From a bacterium (GTDB lineage: Bacteria > Pseudomonadota > Gammaproteobacteria > Burkholderiales > Burkholderiaceae_C): a stretch of 64,000 bases of DNA. Below, one piece after another: positions 45,115-55,845 of this stretch. The stretch covers positions 28,724-92,723 of the forward strand of contig JAVBXK010000046.1 of assembly GCA_030824555.1 (NCBI GenBank). The letters run 5' to 3'. Position numbers and translations under genes: made by a program. The number at the start of each line of letters is the position of its first letter. The first letter of the stretch is position 1. The notes under the pieces are model-generated. The model searched no databases, was not told the origin of the DNA, and worked only from the letters and a program-made list of their open reading frames with translations.

Positions 45115-46734
45115 TCACATCGCCTTGTGAAACACCAACCCCGCGTGCTCGCGCATGGCGTGGAACTTGATCTTGGGCCAGTTGGCTTCCACCGCGCGCA
45201 GGGTGGCGCTGTGATCCACCAGCAGGGTGGGCGCATCGACCGCGTCCAGCGCCACGCGGTGGGCATTGGCGTCGATGAAGCGTTTCAGCTCCTGTTCGCC
45301 ACCGTCTTCGGGTGCGCAGGTCACCCAGCGGGCCACCTGGTAGTTGCTGTGGGTGATGCGGGCTTTCACGCCGTATTCGGCTTCCAGCCGGTGCGCCACC
45401 ACTTCGAACTGCAGTTGCCCCACGGCACCCAGCATCAGCACGCTGCCTGCCACGGGGCGGAAGACCTGAATGGCGCCTTCTTCGCCCAGCTGCGTCAGGC
45501 CCGCTTTCAGTTGCTTGCCGCGCAGCGGGTCGGCCACTTCCACGCTGCGGATGATTTCGGGTGCGAAGAAGGGCAGGCCGGTGAACTGGAGTTGTTCGCC
45601 CTCGGTCAGCGTGTCGCCCAGTTGCAGCACGCCATGGTTGGGGATGCCGATGATGTCGCCGGCAAAAGCCTCGTCCAGCAGTTCGCGGCGCTGGCTCATG
45701 AACGTGACCACCGTGTTAGGTTTGATGACCTTGCCGCTGCGCACCACCTTCAGGGGCATGCCGCGTTCGAACTTGCCGCTGGCCACGCGCACAAAGGCAA
45801 TGCGGTCGCGGTGCGCGGGGTCCATGTTGGCCTGGATTTTGAACACCACGCCAGTGAACTTGGGCTCGGTGGGTTGCACCACGCGCTGGATGGATGGCTT
45901 GGGGCCGGGCGGCGGCGCCAGGTCCACCAGCGCATCCAGCACCTCGCGCACGCCGAAGTTGTTGATGGCCGAGCCGAACAGCATGGGCGTTTGCCGCCCT
46001 GCCAGAAATTCAGCCTCGTCGAACGCGGGTGACGCGCCTTCCACCAGTTCCATCTCGTCTTTGGCCTGTTGCCATTCCATGCCGAAGCGTTTGGCAGCCT
46101 CGGCATTGTCCAGGCCTGACAGCACCTCTTCTTCGCCGCCCGCGCGGTCTTCACCGGCGGCGAACACGCGCATCTGGTCGGTGCGGCGGTCGTACACGCC
46201 GTGGAACTGCTTGCCCATGCCCACGGGCCAGGTGAAGGGCACGACGGTCATGCCCAGCTCGCGCTCGATCTCGTCCATCACGTCCAGCGGGGCCTGCACC
46301 TCGCGGTCCATCTTGTTCACGAAGGTCAGGATGGGCGTGTTGCGGGCGCGGCAGACCTGCAGCAGGCGGCGGGTTTGCGGTTCCACGCCGTTGGCCGCGT
46401 CGATCACCATCAGCGCGGCGTCCACGGCGGTCAGCACGCGGTAGGTGTCTTCCGAAAAGTCCTGGTGGCCAGGGGTGTCGAGCAAGTTGATGACGCAGTC
46501 GCGGTATTCCATCTGCATCACGCTGGACGCCACGGAAATGCCGCGCTGCTTTTCAATCTCCATCCAGTCGGATGTGGCGTGGCGCGCGGCCTTGCGGGCC
46601 TTGACCGATCCGGCGATGTTGATGGCCCCCGAGAACAGCAGCAGCTTCTCGGTCAGGGTGGTTTTACCGGCGTCGGGGTGGGAGATGATGGCAAAGGTGC
46701 GGCGACGGCGCACCTGATCTTGAATGTCAGACAT
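45115..46734 (-). CDS. prfC: Peptide chain release factor 3
   Basis: 539 residues. GTPase motifs are SHPDAGKTTLTEKLL (G1), DTPGHQDFSEDTYR (G3) and FVNKMDREV (G4), followed by the EF-G-like domains and a C-terminal EYGVKARITHSNYQVARWV. RF3 recycles RF1/RF2 after termination. It is transcribed away from the methyltransferase gene, with 70 bases between the starts. Confidence 0.96.
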   Translation of the reverse strand: MSDIQDQVRRRRTFAIISHPDAGKTTLTEKLLLFSGAINIAGSVKARKAARHATSDWMEIEKQRGISVASSVMQMEYRDCVINLLDTPGHQDFSEDTYRVLTAVDAALMVIDAANGVEPQTRRLLQVCRARNTPILTFVNKMDREVQAPLDVMDEIERELGMTVVPFTWPVGMGKQFHGVYDRRTDQMRVFAAGEDRAGGEEEVLSGLDNAEAAKRFGMEWQQAKDEMELVEGASPAFDEAEFLAGRQTPMLFGSAINNFGVREVLDALVDLAPPPGPKPSIQRVVQPTEPKFTGVVFKIQANMDPAHRDRIAFVRVASGKFERGMPLKVVRSGKVIKPNTVVTFMSQRRELLDEAFAGDIIGIPNHGVLQLGDTLTEGEQLQFTGLPFFAPEIIRSVEVADPLRGKQLKAGLTQLGEEGAIQVFRPVAGSVLMLGAVGQLQFEVVAHRLEAEYGVKARITHSNYQVARWVTCAPEDGGEQELKRFIDANAHRVALDAVDAPTLLVDHSATLRAVEANWPKIKFHAMREHAGLVFHKAM

Positions 46735-46804
46735 GGGGCGGGATTATCCCGCAGGGGGCGGTTGCCTTGGCTTGTGGTCAGGTCCACATGGGACAATCGA
46801 CCCC

Positions 46805-48091
46805 ATGCACCCAAAAGCCCTGTTAGAAGCCTGTACCGATCTGGTGCGGCTCGTCGTCAAATTTGATCACCCGGCCGATGCCGTGGTGTCCCGTTTCTTT
46901 CGCGAAAACCGATCCCTGGGGCCGCGCGAGCGCAACACACTGGCCGAAACCGCCTACAACGTGCTGCGCCAGAAGCTGTTGTTCGAGTACCTGGCCCGCT
47001 CCGGCCCCGGTGCGCGCGAGCGCAAGCTGGCGGTGTTGGGTTTTCATGGTGACCGCAACTACATCAAAAGTGCACTGACCGATGCCGAAAACGCCTGGCT
47101 CGATGCCACCGCTACCGTGCCCGCTGGCGACTTGCAGCCCCACCACCGCCACAACCTGCCCGACTGGCTGGTGCAGCCGTTGAAAGACCAGGTGGGTGAC
47201 GAGTTCCAGGCGCTGGCCACCAGCCTGAACACACCCGCACCGCTCGACCTGCGTGTGAACGATTTGAAGCAAAAAAGGCCTGCAGCGCTTGCCCAGCTTA
47301 AGAAAGATGCTATCGACGGTGTGGCCACACCTTTTTCACCTTGGGGCATCCGCATTCAGGGCAAACCGGCCATCAACAAGCTGCCTGCGTTCGTGAAGGG
47401 TGAGCTGGAGGTGCAGGACGAGGGCTCGCAACTGCTGGCCTGGCTGCTGGAGGCCAAACGCGGCGAAATGGTCACCGACTTCTGCGCGGGCGCAGGCGGC
47501 AAAACATTGGCCATCGGCGCCATGATGCGCAGCACTGGGCGGCTGTATGCGTTCGACGTGTCAGCCCATCGGCTCGATGCGCTCAAACCCCGCCTGGCAC
47601 GCAGCGGCCTGTCCAACGTGCACCCCGTGGCCATTGCGCACGAGCGCGACGAGCGCATCAAACGCCTGGCCGGGAAGATGGACCGCGTGCTGGTCGATGC
47701 CCCGTGCTCAGGCCTGGGCACGCTGCGCCGCAACCCCGATCTGAAGTGGCGGCAAACCCCCGAGGGCGTGCTGGAGTTGCAGGCCAAGCAAACGGCCATC
47801 CTGGCCAGTGCACAGCGCCTGGTGAAGGCAGGCGGGCGGCTGGTGTACGCCACCTGCAGCATCCTGCCCGAAGAAAACGAGGCGGTGGCTGAGGCGTTTT
47901 CTGCCGCCCACCCCGATTTCGTGCAGGTGCCTGTGGCCGATGTACTGGGCAGGCTGATGACCACCGTCGATGGTGCAGACCCCGCCAAAGTGAATGCCGC
48001 TGCGCTGTGCTCGGGCCCCTACCTGCGCCTGTGGCCGCACCGGCACCAAACCGATGGCTTCTTTGCTGCTGTGTGGGAGCGCAAGCTCTGA
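46805..48091 (+). CDS. RsmB/NOP family RNA (cytosine-5) methyltransferase
   Basis: 428 residues. The methyltransferase core shows TDFCAGAGGKTLAIGAMM (SAM site), LVDAPCSGLGTLRRNPDLKW with one catalytic Cys and LVYATCSILPEENEAV with the second. It methylates cytosine in rRNA; the family member could be RsmB or RsmF-like, and the N-terminal part looks shortened relative to RsmB. The segment DLKQKRPAALAQLKKDAIDG is encoded by an in-frame repeat element (47261-47316). The ATG is chosen over a frame starting in the prfC promoter. Confidence 0.9.
   Translation: MHPKALLEACTDLVRLVVKFDHPADAVVSRFFRENRSLGPRERNTLAETAYNVLRQKLLFEYLARSGPGARERKLAVLGFHGDRNYIKSALTDAENAWLDATATVPAGDLQPHHRHNLPDWLVQPLKDQVGDEFQALATSLNTPAPLDLRVNDLKQKRPAALAQLKKDAIDGVATPFSPWGIRIQGKPAINKLPAFVKGELEVQDEGSQLLAWLLEAKRGEMVTDFCAGAGGKTLAIGAMMRSTGRLYAFDVSAHRLDALKPRLARSGLSNVHPVAIAHERDERIKRLAGKMDRVLVDAPCSGLGTLRRNPDLKWRQTPEGVLELQAKQTAILASAQRLVKAGGRLVYATCSILPEENEAVAEAFSAAHPDFVQVPVADVLGRLMTTVDGADPAKVNAAALCSGPYLRLWPHRHQTDGFFAAVWERKL
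47261..47316 (+). repeat. In-frame GCGC-N20-GCTAT repeat, copy in rsmB-like gene
   Basis: AGGCCTGCAGCGC, 20 bases, GCTATCGA. The match to the copy in rarA extends 20 bases further upstream (GATTTGAAGCAAA, same spacing to GCGC). Confidence 0.7.
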
Positions 48092-48185
48092 CGGGTACGC
48101 TTCAGTAGTTGGCCCGGTCAGTGGGCTGCACCTAAAATCGCCGGGTTTGGGCCACTGTCGAAGGCCCGCCAGAAAGTAGAACAAG

Positions 48186-49385
48186 ATGACATTGTTGGAT
48201 GCGTTGGTGCAATGGTTGGCCCATGGGCTGGTTGAACTCACCTGGTGGCAAGTGGTGATCGTCACGCTGGTGTTCACACACATCACCATTGCCAGTGTCA
48301 CGATTTTTCTGCACCGCCACCAGGCGCACCGGGCACTGGAGCTGCATGCCATACCGTCGCATTTTTTCCGCTTCTGGCTGTGGCTGACCACCGGTCAGGT
48401 CACCAAGGAATGGGCTGCAGTGCACCGCAAGCACCACGCCAAATGCGAGCAGGTGGGTGACCCGCACAGCCCGGTGGTGTTTGGCATCAAGACCGTGCTG
48501 ACGCAAGGTGCCGAGCTGTACCGCGCCGAATGCAAAAACGCCGAAACCCTGGCCCGTTATGGCCACGGCACGCCAGATGACTGGATCGAGCGCAATCTCT
48601 ACACCCGCTTTTCCTGGCAAGGCGTGGGCCTGATGCTGATTGTCAACGTGGCGCTGTTTGGCGTCATCGGTGTCACGGTCTGGGCGGTGCAAATGGCTTG
48701 GATTCCCATCACTGCGGCGGGCATCATCAATGGCCTGGGCCACTACTGGGGTTACCGCAACTTTGAAGCGCCCGATGCCAGCACCAACGTGTCGCCGTGG
48801 GGCATCATCATCGGTGGCGAAGAGTTGCACAACAACCACCACACGTACCCCACGTCGGCCAAGCTGTCGGTCAAGCCTTACGAGTTCGACATTGGGTGGC
48901 TCTACATCCGCACGCTCGAAACACTGGGTCTGGCCAAAGTGCGCAAAACCACGCCACACATGGTGCTGGGTGACGTGAAGCCCGTGGCCGATGAACTCAC
49001 GCTGGAAGCCATCATTGCCAACCGTTACGAGGTGATGGCCACTTACGCACGCGAAATGCGCCGCGCCTGCAAGGCCGAGATCGCAGCGGCCAAGGCCCGC
49101 CATGCAGACGTGTCAGTGCTGGAAGCAGCCAGGCGCTGGATGCACCGTGACGACGAAAAGGTGCCTGCCGAGGTGCGCCCGAAGCTGGCCCAGTTCCGTG
49201 CCGAACACCCCGCACTCAACACGATGTACGCCATGCGCGAGGAACTGCGCCAGCTGTGGTCAAGCCGCACGCACACCCGCGAACAACTGGCCAAAGACCT
49301 GCAAGCCTGGTGCCGGCGCGCCGAAGACAGCGGCGTGGCTGCATTGAAGGAGTTTTCGTACACCCTGAGGGCCGTGCGGGCTTGA
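48186..49385 (+). CDS. Membrane fatty-acid desaturase (acyl-lipid/acyl-CoA delta-9 type)
   Basis: 399 residues with several hydrophobic helices. The three histidine boxes are visible: HRHQAHRALELH (from residue 43), HRKHHAK (about 80) and HNNHHTYPTSAKL (about 217). They hold the di-iron centre that inserts a double bond into fatty acyl chains. The C-terminal 120 residues are charged and helical, longer than the minimal enzyme. The gene ends before a strong bidirectional terminator. Confidence 0.9.
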   Translation: MTLLDALVQWLAHGLVELTWWQVVIVTLVFTHITIASVTIFLHRHQAHRALELHAIPSHFFRFWLWLTTGQVTKEWAAVHRKHHAKCEQVGDPHSPVVFGIKTVLTQGAELYRAECKNAETLARYGHGTPDDWIERNLYTRFSWQGVGLMLIVNVALFGVIGVTVWAVQMAWIPITAAGIINGLGHYWGYRNFEAPDASTNVSPWGIIIGGEELHNNHHTYPTSAKLSVKPYEFDIGWLYIRTLETLGLAKVRKTTPHMVLGDVKPVADELTLEAIIANRYEVMATYAREMRRACKAEIAAAKARHADVSVLEAARRWMHRDDEKVPAEVRPKLAQFRAEHPALNTMYAMREELRQLWSSRTHTREQLAKDLQAWCRRAEDSGVAALKEFSYTLRAVRA

Positions 49386-49506
49386 CGTACTGCGCCTGCG
49401 CAAGGGGGCACAGACGCAGGGGTGCAGTGCAATGGCCGCCAACAGAGTGGCCTTCTTTTTGCCTGAAGCCAAGAGCGCAGGTTGAAACCAGGCTGAAACA
49501 GCCAAT

Positions 49507-49537
49507 AAAAAAGCCGCTGGGACACAGCGGCTTTTTT
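49507..49537. terminator. Bidirectional intrinsic terminator
   Basis: AAGCCGCTG, loop GGACA, CAGCGGCTT, flanked by A and T runs, so it works on both strands. It serves the desaturase gene (+) and rpmB-rpmG (-). Confidence 0.9.
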
Positions 49538-49553
49538 TATCAGCTGAAGTGAA

Positions 49554-49724
49554 TCACTTCAGCTTGATTTCCTTGTACTCGACGTGTTTGCGAGCCTTGG
49601 GGTCGAACTTCATGAAAGCCAGCTTTTGGGGCGTGGTTTTCTTGTTCTTGTTGGTGGTGTAGAAGTGGCCGGTACCCGCAGTGGATTCCAGCTTGATCTT
49701 TTCGCGTCCGCCTTTGGTTGCCAT
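49554..49724 (-). CDS. rpmG: 50S ribosomal protein L33
   Basis: 56 residues, [20 protein letters not shown] then [19 protein letters not shown] and a [10 protein letters not shown] end, the bacterial L33 pattern without the zinc Cys pairs. It is 18 bases downstream of rpmB in the same direction. Its stop codon lies inside a perfect 11-bp palindrome (49542-49564). Confidence 0.96.
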   Translation of the reverse strand: MATKGGREKIKLESTAGTGHFYTTNKNKKTTPQKLAFMKFDPKARKHVEYKEIKLK

Positions 49725-49742
49725 GATCGGTTCCTTTCAGTA

Positions 49743-49976
49743 TCAGGCTTGGCCGCGTGCGCGCAGGTCTGCGAGCACGGCGTCAATGCCGTTTTTGTCG
49801 ATCAGGCGCAAAGCAGCGCTGGAGACGCGCAAACGCACCCAACGGTTTTCGCTTTCCACCCAGAAACGGCGGTATTGCAGGTTGGGAAGGAACCGGCGCT
49901 TGGTTTTGTTGTTTGCGTGGGAAACATTGTTTCCCACCATGGGCTTTTTGCCCGTTACGTCGCAGACGCGTGCCAT
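49743..49976 (-). CDS. rpmB: 50S ribosomal protein L28
   Basis: 77 residues, [20 protein letters not shown] through [20 protein letters not shown], the L28 pattern. The longer frame upstream is unlike L28. rpmB-rpmG is the standard order. Confidence 0.97.
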   Translation of the reverse strand: MARVCDVTGKKPMVGNNVSHANNKTKRRFLPNLQYRRFWVESENRWVRLRVSSAALRLIDKNGIDAVLADLRARGQA

Positions 49977-50083
49977 GAGGACACTCCGATAAACACGGTT
50001 GCCGTGGCCTGACGGCCAGGATGACAACCTCACCTCGCCATGAAAAAGGGTGGCGGTAACCCTGGGAAACCCAGCATTATAGA

Positions 50084-51163
<1,080 letters not shown>

Positions 51164-51220
51164 TTAATTCGTGTACAGGTCTGCATGGCTGTTGCCACCC
51201 CGTTCGCAAAGGAACAACCA

Positions 51221-51892
51221 ATGTCGATTTTGTCCAATCTGGAGTTGATCCGCCGGGTGCCGTTGTTTTCTACCCTCACGCAGCCACAGGCCGAAGCGGT
51301 GTCGCAGGCGGTGGCCAAGCAACGCTTCAAACGCGGTGAGGTGATCGTGACGCAGGGCGAAAAGTCCAATTGCCTGGCCATTTTGCTGACCGGCCGCGCC
51401 CGTGTGCTGACCACCGATGAGCGCGGGCGTGAAGTCATTCTGGCCACGCTCAGCCCTGGCGACTACCTGGGTGAGATGAGCCTGATCGACAACCAACCGC
51501 ATTCCGCCACCGTGCGTGCCGACATCCAGACCGATGTGCTGTTGCTCGGGCGCAGCGAATTTGCACGCTGCCTGGGCGAAAACTCGGCCATGGCCTATGC
51601 CGTGATGAAAGGCCTGGTGCAGCGCCTGCGCCAGGCCGACCGCAAGATCGAGTCGCTGGCGCTGATGGATGTGTATGGCCGTGTGGCACGCGTGCTGACC
51701 GAATCGGCTACCGAAGAGTCCCCCGGACGCTGGGTGATCAGGGGCAAGGTATCGCGCCAGGACGTGGCCAAAATGATCGGCGCTTCGCGCGAAATGGTCA
51801 GCCGGGTCATCAAGGATCTGGAAGACAGGGGGTTCATCCAGACCCTGGCAGACGGCAACACCCTCATACAGGACAGGCTCATTCGCCCATGA
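51221..51892 (+). CDS. Crp/Fnr family transcriptional regulator
   Basis: 223 residues. The cyclic-nucleotide-type domain shows [20 protein letters not shown] and [20 protein letters not shown]; the C-terminal helix-turn-helix shows [20 protein letters not shown]. There is no N-terminal Cys cluster, so it is not an Fnr iron-sulphur sensor; it may bind cAMP or c-di-GMP. The ATG follows AAAGGA. Its TGA overlaps the ftsK ATG (ATGA), so the two are coupled. Confidence 0.9.
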   Translation: MSILSNLELIRRVPLFSTLTQPQAEAVSQAVAKQRFKRGEVIVTQGEKSNCLAILLTGRARVLTTDERGREVILATLSPGDYLGEMSLIDNQPHSATVRADIQTDVLLLGRSEFARCLGENSAMAYAVMKGLVQRLRQADRKIESLALMDVYGRVARVLTESATEESPGRWVIRGKVSRQDVAKMIGASREMVSRVIKDLEDRGFIQTLADGNTLIQDRLIRP

Positions 51893-54351
51893 CGTATTCG
51901 CTGAACACGCTCAACGCAGACCGGGCGGCCGCACCGCCCATGGGCATCAACCGGTTTGCGCAGGAACTCGGGTTACTGGGCGGACTGGCTGCGCTGCTGT
52001 TTGCCTTCATTTCATTGGCCAGCTATTCGCGGGGGGACGCAGCCTGGTCCACCACGGGCGCAGGCCTGCCGTTGCACAACTGGGGTGGGCGTGCCGGGGC
52101 GTATCTGGCGGACGGTTCCTTCTTCCTGCTGGGTTTGTCGACCTGGTGGTTGTTTCTGGTGGGCTTGCGGTTGTGGCTGGCCTCGTTGGCCGCATGGTTA
52201 CGTGCAGAGCCTGCACAGAAAAACGGCGATTGGGCCGAGGGCCGGTGGGCCTGGTTGCAGGCCGCTCCGATGCGTCGCCTGGGTTTCTGGACCTTGCTGT
52301 TGCTGCTGGTGGCCGCCAGTGCGGTGCTGGAATGGAGCCGCTTGTATCGGTTCGAGCCGCTGTTGCCTGGGCATTCCGGTGGTGCATTGGGCTACTGGTT
52401 GGGGCAGTTGGCCATGCGTTGGCTGGGCTTCAATGGCTCGGCATTGGTGTCGATTGCCTTGCTGGTGGTGGCATCGGCAGGCGTGTTCAGGTTTTCGTGG
52501 GGGCAGTGGGCTGAAAGCATGGGCCGTCAGGTTGACGCGTGGTGGCAGTCTCACAGGGAACGCCGCGAGGCCGACCACGATCTGCTCATTGGCAAGCAGG
52601 CTGCGCGCGAGCGCGTGGAAGACGAGGCTGCCACGTCGCCGCCGTGGGAGGCTTCGGTCGAGTCGACCGAAGGGGGGCGTGCCGACGGACCACGTGCCGT
52701 CGAGCGCACGGAACCTACCTTGCACGAAGCCATCTTGGCACCGTCGGCCGCACCGCACCGGGCCGAGCCTGTGCGCATCATCGAGCCAGCCCTGCCCGAT
52801 GCCGTGATGAGCGACCGTGTGGCCAAGGAGCGCCAGAAACCGCTGTTCAGGGACATGCCCGATTCGCACTTGCCGCAGGTTGATTTGCTGGACGGCGCCC
52901 CGGTGCGCCAGGAATCGGTGTCGGCCGACACACTTGAAATGACCAGCCGCCTGATCGAGAAAAAGCTGAAAGACTTTGGCGTGGAGGTGCATGTGGTGGC
53001 TGCGGCCCCCGGCCCGGTCATCACGCGCTATGAAATCGAGCCTGCCACGGGCGTGAAGGGCTCGCAGGTGGTGAACCTGGCGCGCGACCTGGCCCGGTCG
53101 TTGAGTTTGGTGTCCATCCGCGTGATCGAGACCATTCCGGGCAAAAACTACATGGCGCTGGAGCTGCCCAATGCCAAGCGTCAAACCATCAAGCTGAGCG
53201 AAATTCTGGGCTCGCAGGTCTACCACGAGGCCAAGAGCCTGCTGACCATGGGTCTGGGCAAGGACATCGTGGGCAACCCGGTGGTGGCCGACCTGGCCAA
53301 AATGCCTCACTGCTTGGTGGCGGGCACCACAGGTTCAGGCAAATCGGTGGGCATCAACGCGATGATTTTGAGCCTGCTGTACAAGGCCGATGCACGCGAC
53401 GTGCGCCTCATGCTCATCGACCCCAAGATGCTCGAAATGAGCGTGTACGAGGGCATCCCGCACCTGCTGTGCCCCGTGGTCACCGACATGAAGCAGGCCG
53501 CCAACGGCCTGAACTGGTGCGTGGCCGAGATGGAAAAGCGCTACAAGCTGCTCAGCAAAATGGGCGTGCGCAACCTGGCGGGTTTCAACACCAAGCTTGA
53601 CGATGCCAAGGCTCGCGGCGAGTTCATTGGCAACCCGTTCAGCCTGACACCCGAGCAGCCCGAACCGCTGGAGCGGCTGCCGCACATCGTGGTGGTGATC
53701 GACGAGCTGGCCGACCTGATGATGGTGGTGGGCAAGAAGATCGAAGAGCTGATTGCCCGCCTGGCACAAAAGGCCCGTGCCGCCGGCATTCACCTGATAT
53801 TGGCCACGCAGCGCCCCAGCGTGGACGTGATCACCGGCCTGATCAAGGCCAACATTCCCACGCGCATTTCTTTCCAGGTGAGCAGTAAGATCGACAGCCG
53901 CACCATCCTGGACCAGATGGGCGCCGAGGCCCTGCTGGGCATGGGCGACATGCTTTACATGCCCAGCGGCACCGGCTATCCGCAACGGGTGCACGGGGCG
54001 TTCGTCAGTGACGAAGAGGTGCACCGTGTGGTGGCCTACCTCAAAGAGCAGGGTGGCGAGCCCAACTACATCGACGGCGTGCTGGAAGCCAACCTGGGCG
54101 AAGGCGAGGGCGGTTTTGACGGTGACACCGGCGGTGAAGCGGGCGGTGAAAAAGACCCCATGTACGACCAGGCGGTGGAAATTGTCCTCAAGGACCGAAA
54201 GGCCAGCATTTCGTATGTGCAGCGCAAACTGAAAATTGGCTACAACCGCTCGGCCCGGTTGCTTGAAGACATGGAAAAGGCCGGTCTGGTCAGCTCGCTG
54301 ACCAGCAGCGGCCAGCGCGACATCCTGGTGCCAGCCCGGGGGGGCGACTGA
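51889..54351 (+). CDS. ftsK: DNA translocase FtsK
   Basis: 820 residues. About four N-terminal membrane helices are followed by a linker that is shorter than in E. coli FtsK, then the motor: Walker [15 protein letters not shown] near residue 480, Walker [16 protein letters not shown], and [19 protein letters not shown]. The end is a winged-helix gamma domain ([19 protein letters not shown]). It pumps DNA at the division septum and helps resolve chromosome dimers with XerCD. Coupling to a Crp-type regulator is unusual but seen in related genomes, from memory. Confidence 0.93.
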   Translation: MTYSLNTLNADRAAAPPMGINRFAQELGLLGGLAALLFAFISLASYSRGDAAWSTTGAGLPLHNWGGRAGAYLADGSFFLLGLSTWWLFLVGLRLWLASLAAWLRAEPAQKNGDWAEGRWAWLQAAPMRRLGFWTLLLLLVAASAVLEWSRLYRFEPLLPGHSGGALGYWLGQLAMRWLGFNGSALVSIALLVVASAGVFRFSWGQWAESMGRQVDAWWQSHRERREADHDLLIGKQAARERVEDEAATSPPWEASVESTEGGRADGPRAVERTEPTLHEAILAPSAAPHRAEPVRIIEPALPDAVMSDRVAKERQKPLFRDMPDSHLPQVDLLDGAPVRQESVSADTLEMTSRLIEKKLKDFGVEVHVVAAAPGPVITRYEIEPATGVKGSQVVNLARDLARSLSLVSIRVIETIPGKNYMALELPNAKRQTIKLSEILGSQVYHEAKSLLTMGLGKDIVGNPVVADLAKMPHCLVAGTTGSGKSVGINAMILSLLYKADARDVRLMLIDPKMLEMSVYEGIPHLLCPVVTDMKQAANGLNWCVAEMEKRYKLLSKMGVRNLAGFNTKLDDAKARGEFIGNPFSLTPEQPEPLERLPHIVVVIDELADLMMVVGKKIEELIARLAQKARAAGIHLILATQRPSVDVITGLIKANIPTRISFQVSSKIDSRTILDQMGAEALLGMGDMLYMPSGTGYPQRVHGAFVSDEEVHRVVAYLKEQGGEPNYIDGVLEANLGEGEGGFDGDTGGEAGGEKDPMYDQAVEIVLKDRKASISYVQRKLKIGYNRSARLLEDMEKAGLVSSLTSSGQRDILVPARGGD

Positions 54352-54455
54352 TGGTTGCACACCCCACATTGCGCGCACCGCTGCAGCAGGGCCTGGGGCA
54401 TGCCGAACGGGCAGGCACCCGGCAACTTTTGTCTGGCGGAGGCAGTCCAACGGCT

Positions 54456-55091
54456 ATGCGCAATCTTTATTTATCTGTTTTCATAGCTGTAACTCCTTTT
54501 TTGACAAGCGCTGGCGGTCTGAATGATCTTGAAAAATTCTTGTCCGATGCCAAAGCGGGTTCTGCCACTTTCGTGCAAACCGTGACAGCGCCTACCCGTG
54601 CCGGTGAGACATCTGGCCGCGCCAAGACTTCGCGCGGCAGTTTTGCCTTCATGCGGCCCGACCGATTCCGCTTCGATTACGTCAAGCCGTTCGAGCAGAC
54701 CATCGTGGCCGATGGCAAGACCCTGTGGCTGCACGACCAGGACCTGAACCAGGTGACCAGCCGCTCGCAGGCGCAGGCCCTGGGTTCGACACCTGCTGCC
54801 TTGGTGGCCTCGTCTGCCAGCATCGCCAAGCTGTCAGAGGTGTTCGAGCTGGCCGATGAGCCCGATGGCCAAGGCATGAGCTGGGTGCGTGCCACGCCCC
54901 GCCAGCGCGACGGCCAACTGAAAAGCGTGCGCGTGGGCTTTGCGCAGGGCGAGTTGGCTGTGCTCGACATGGAGGACGGTTTTGGCCAGCGGTCCACCAT
55001 CCGTTTCGAAGGCTTCAAGACCCACTCGACGCTGCCCGCCAGTCAATTTCAGTTCAAGCCGCCAGCGGGTGCGGACGTGCTGAAGCAGTGA
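54456..55091 (+). CDS. lolA: Outer-membrane lipoprotein carrier protein
   Basis: 211 residues. The core shows SATFVQTVTAPTRAGE, SRGSFAFMRPDRFRFDYVKP and TIVADGKTLWLHDQDLNQV, as in LolA, which carries lipoproteins through the periplasm. The start is MRNLYLSVFIAVTPF. The signal peptide is short and its hydrophobic core coincides with a repeat element (54476-54520). Its N-terminal position right after ftsK is the usual ftsK-lolA-rarA order. Confidence 0.92.
   Translation: MRNLYLSVFIAVTPFLTSAGGLNDLEKFLSDAKAGSATFVQTVTAPTRAGETSGRAKTSRGSFAFMRPDRFRFDYVKPFEQTIVADGKTLWLHDQDLNQVTSRSQAQALGSTPAALVASSASIAKLSEVFELADEPDGQGMSWVRATPRQRDGQLKSVRVGFAQGELAVLDMEDGFGQRSTIRFEGFKTHSTLPASQFQFKPPAGADVLKQ
54476..54520 (-). 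repeat. In-frame GCGC-N20-GCTAT repeat, copy in lolA signal peptide
   Basis: On the minus strand it reads GACCGCCAGCGC, 20 bases, GCTATGAAAA. It encodes the hydrophobic core of the LolA signal peptide. + strand ATAGC is at 54483-54487, GCGC at 54508-54511. Confidence 0.7.
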
Positions 55092-55106
55092 CGGCAGGTT
55101 TGCCCG

Positions 55107-55823
55107 GTGTCGTTGCCAACCCTCACTGACCTGTTGCTGCTGGCCGGGTGCGCCGGATCGGCTTTGCTGGCTTTGGGCTATTGGCGGCTGCGTGTCAAGC
55201 AGCGGCGCGCAGCGTTTGTGCAGGACTACAACTGGCCCCCCGGGTTGTTGAAAAAGCTGCGAACGCTGCGCCCCGAACTGTCGGGCAGAGACGCCGAACT
55301 GGTGGCCCAAGGCCTTCGCCAGTTTTTCATGGCCTACCTGAGCAGCGGCCAACAACCGGTTGCCATGCCGTCGCAACTGGCCGACGACCTGTGGCACGAG
55401 TTCATCCTGTACACCAAGGCGTACGAGGCGTTCTGCCGCCGGGCATTCGGCCGTTTTTTCCACCACACACCGGCAGCGGTATTGGGCACGCAGCAGGACA
55501 CCAATGCTGGTTTGCGCCGTTGCTGGTGGTGGGTGTGCAAGGCCGAGCACATCAACCCGGCCAAACCATCGCGTTTGCCCCTGCTGTTCGCGCTGGACGC
55601 CAAGTTTGCCATTGCCGACGGTTTTCGCTACGTGCCCGATTGCGGTGGCGTGCGCCGCGCTGACCAGACTGGCGGCGCCTACTGTGCGGGCGACTTCTCG
55701 GAAGCGTCGGTAGACGGCAGCACAGATGGCTTCGGTTCTGATGGCCACAGTGCCAGCGGTGCTTCAGACAGCAGCAGCGACAGCAGTGGTTGCAGCGGCA
55801 GTGGCTGTGGTGGCGGGGACTGA
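55107..55823 (+). CDS. GRDP-like (glycine-rich domain protein-like) small membrane protein
   Basis: 238 residues from a GTG start 15 bases after lolA. One N-terminal hydrophobic helix (LLLLAGCAGSALLALGYW) is followed by a DDLWHEFILYTKAYEAFCRR and FGRFFHHTP block, the pattern of GRDP-like proteins known from plants and bacteria. The C-terminus is a Ser/Gly/Asp-rich tail ending GCSGSGCGGGD, with Cys that could bind metal. Its role is unknown. It lies between lolA and rarA. Confidence 0.78.
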   Translation: MSLPTLTDLLLLAGCAGSALLALGYWRLRVKQRRAAFVQDYNWPPGLLKKLRTLRPELSGRDAELVAQGLRQFFMAYLSSGQQPVAMPSQLADDLWHEFILYTKAYEAFCRRAFGRFFHHTPAAVLGTQQDTNAGLRRCWWWVCKAEHINPAKPSRLPLLFALDAKFAIADGFRYVPDCGGVRRADQTGGAYCAGDFSEASVDGSTDGFGSDGHSASGASDSSSDSSGCSGSGCGGGD

Positions 55824-55845
55824 GCTCCTTTTTGGCTGAACGCAC

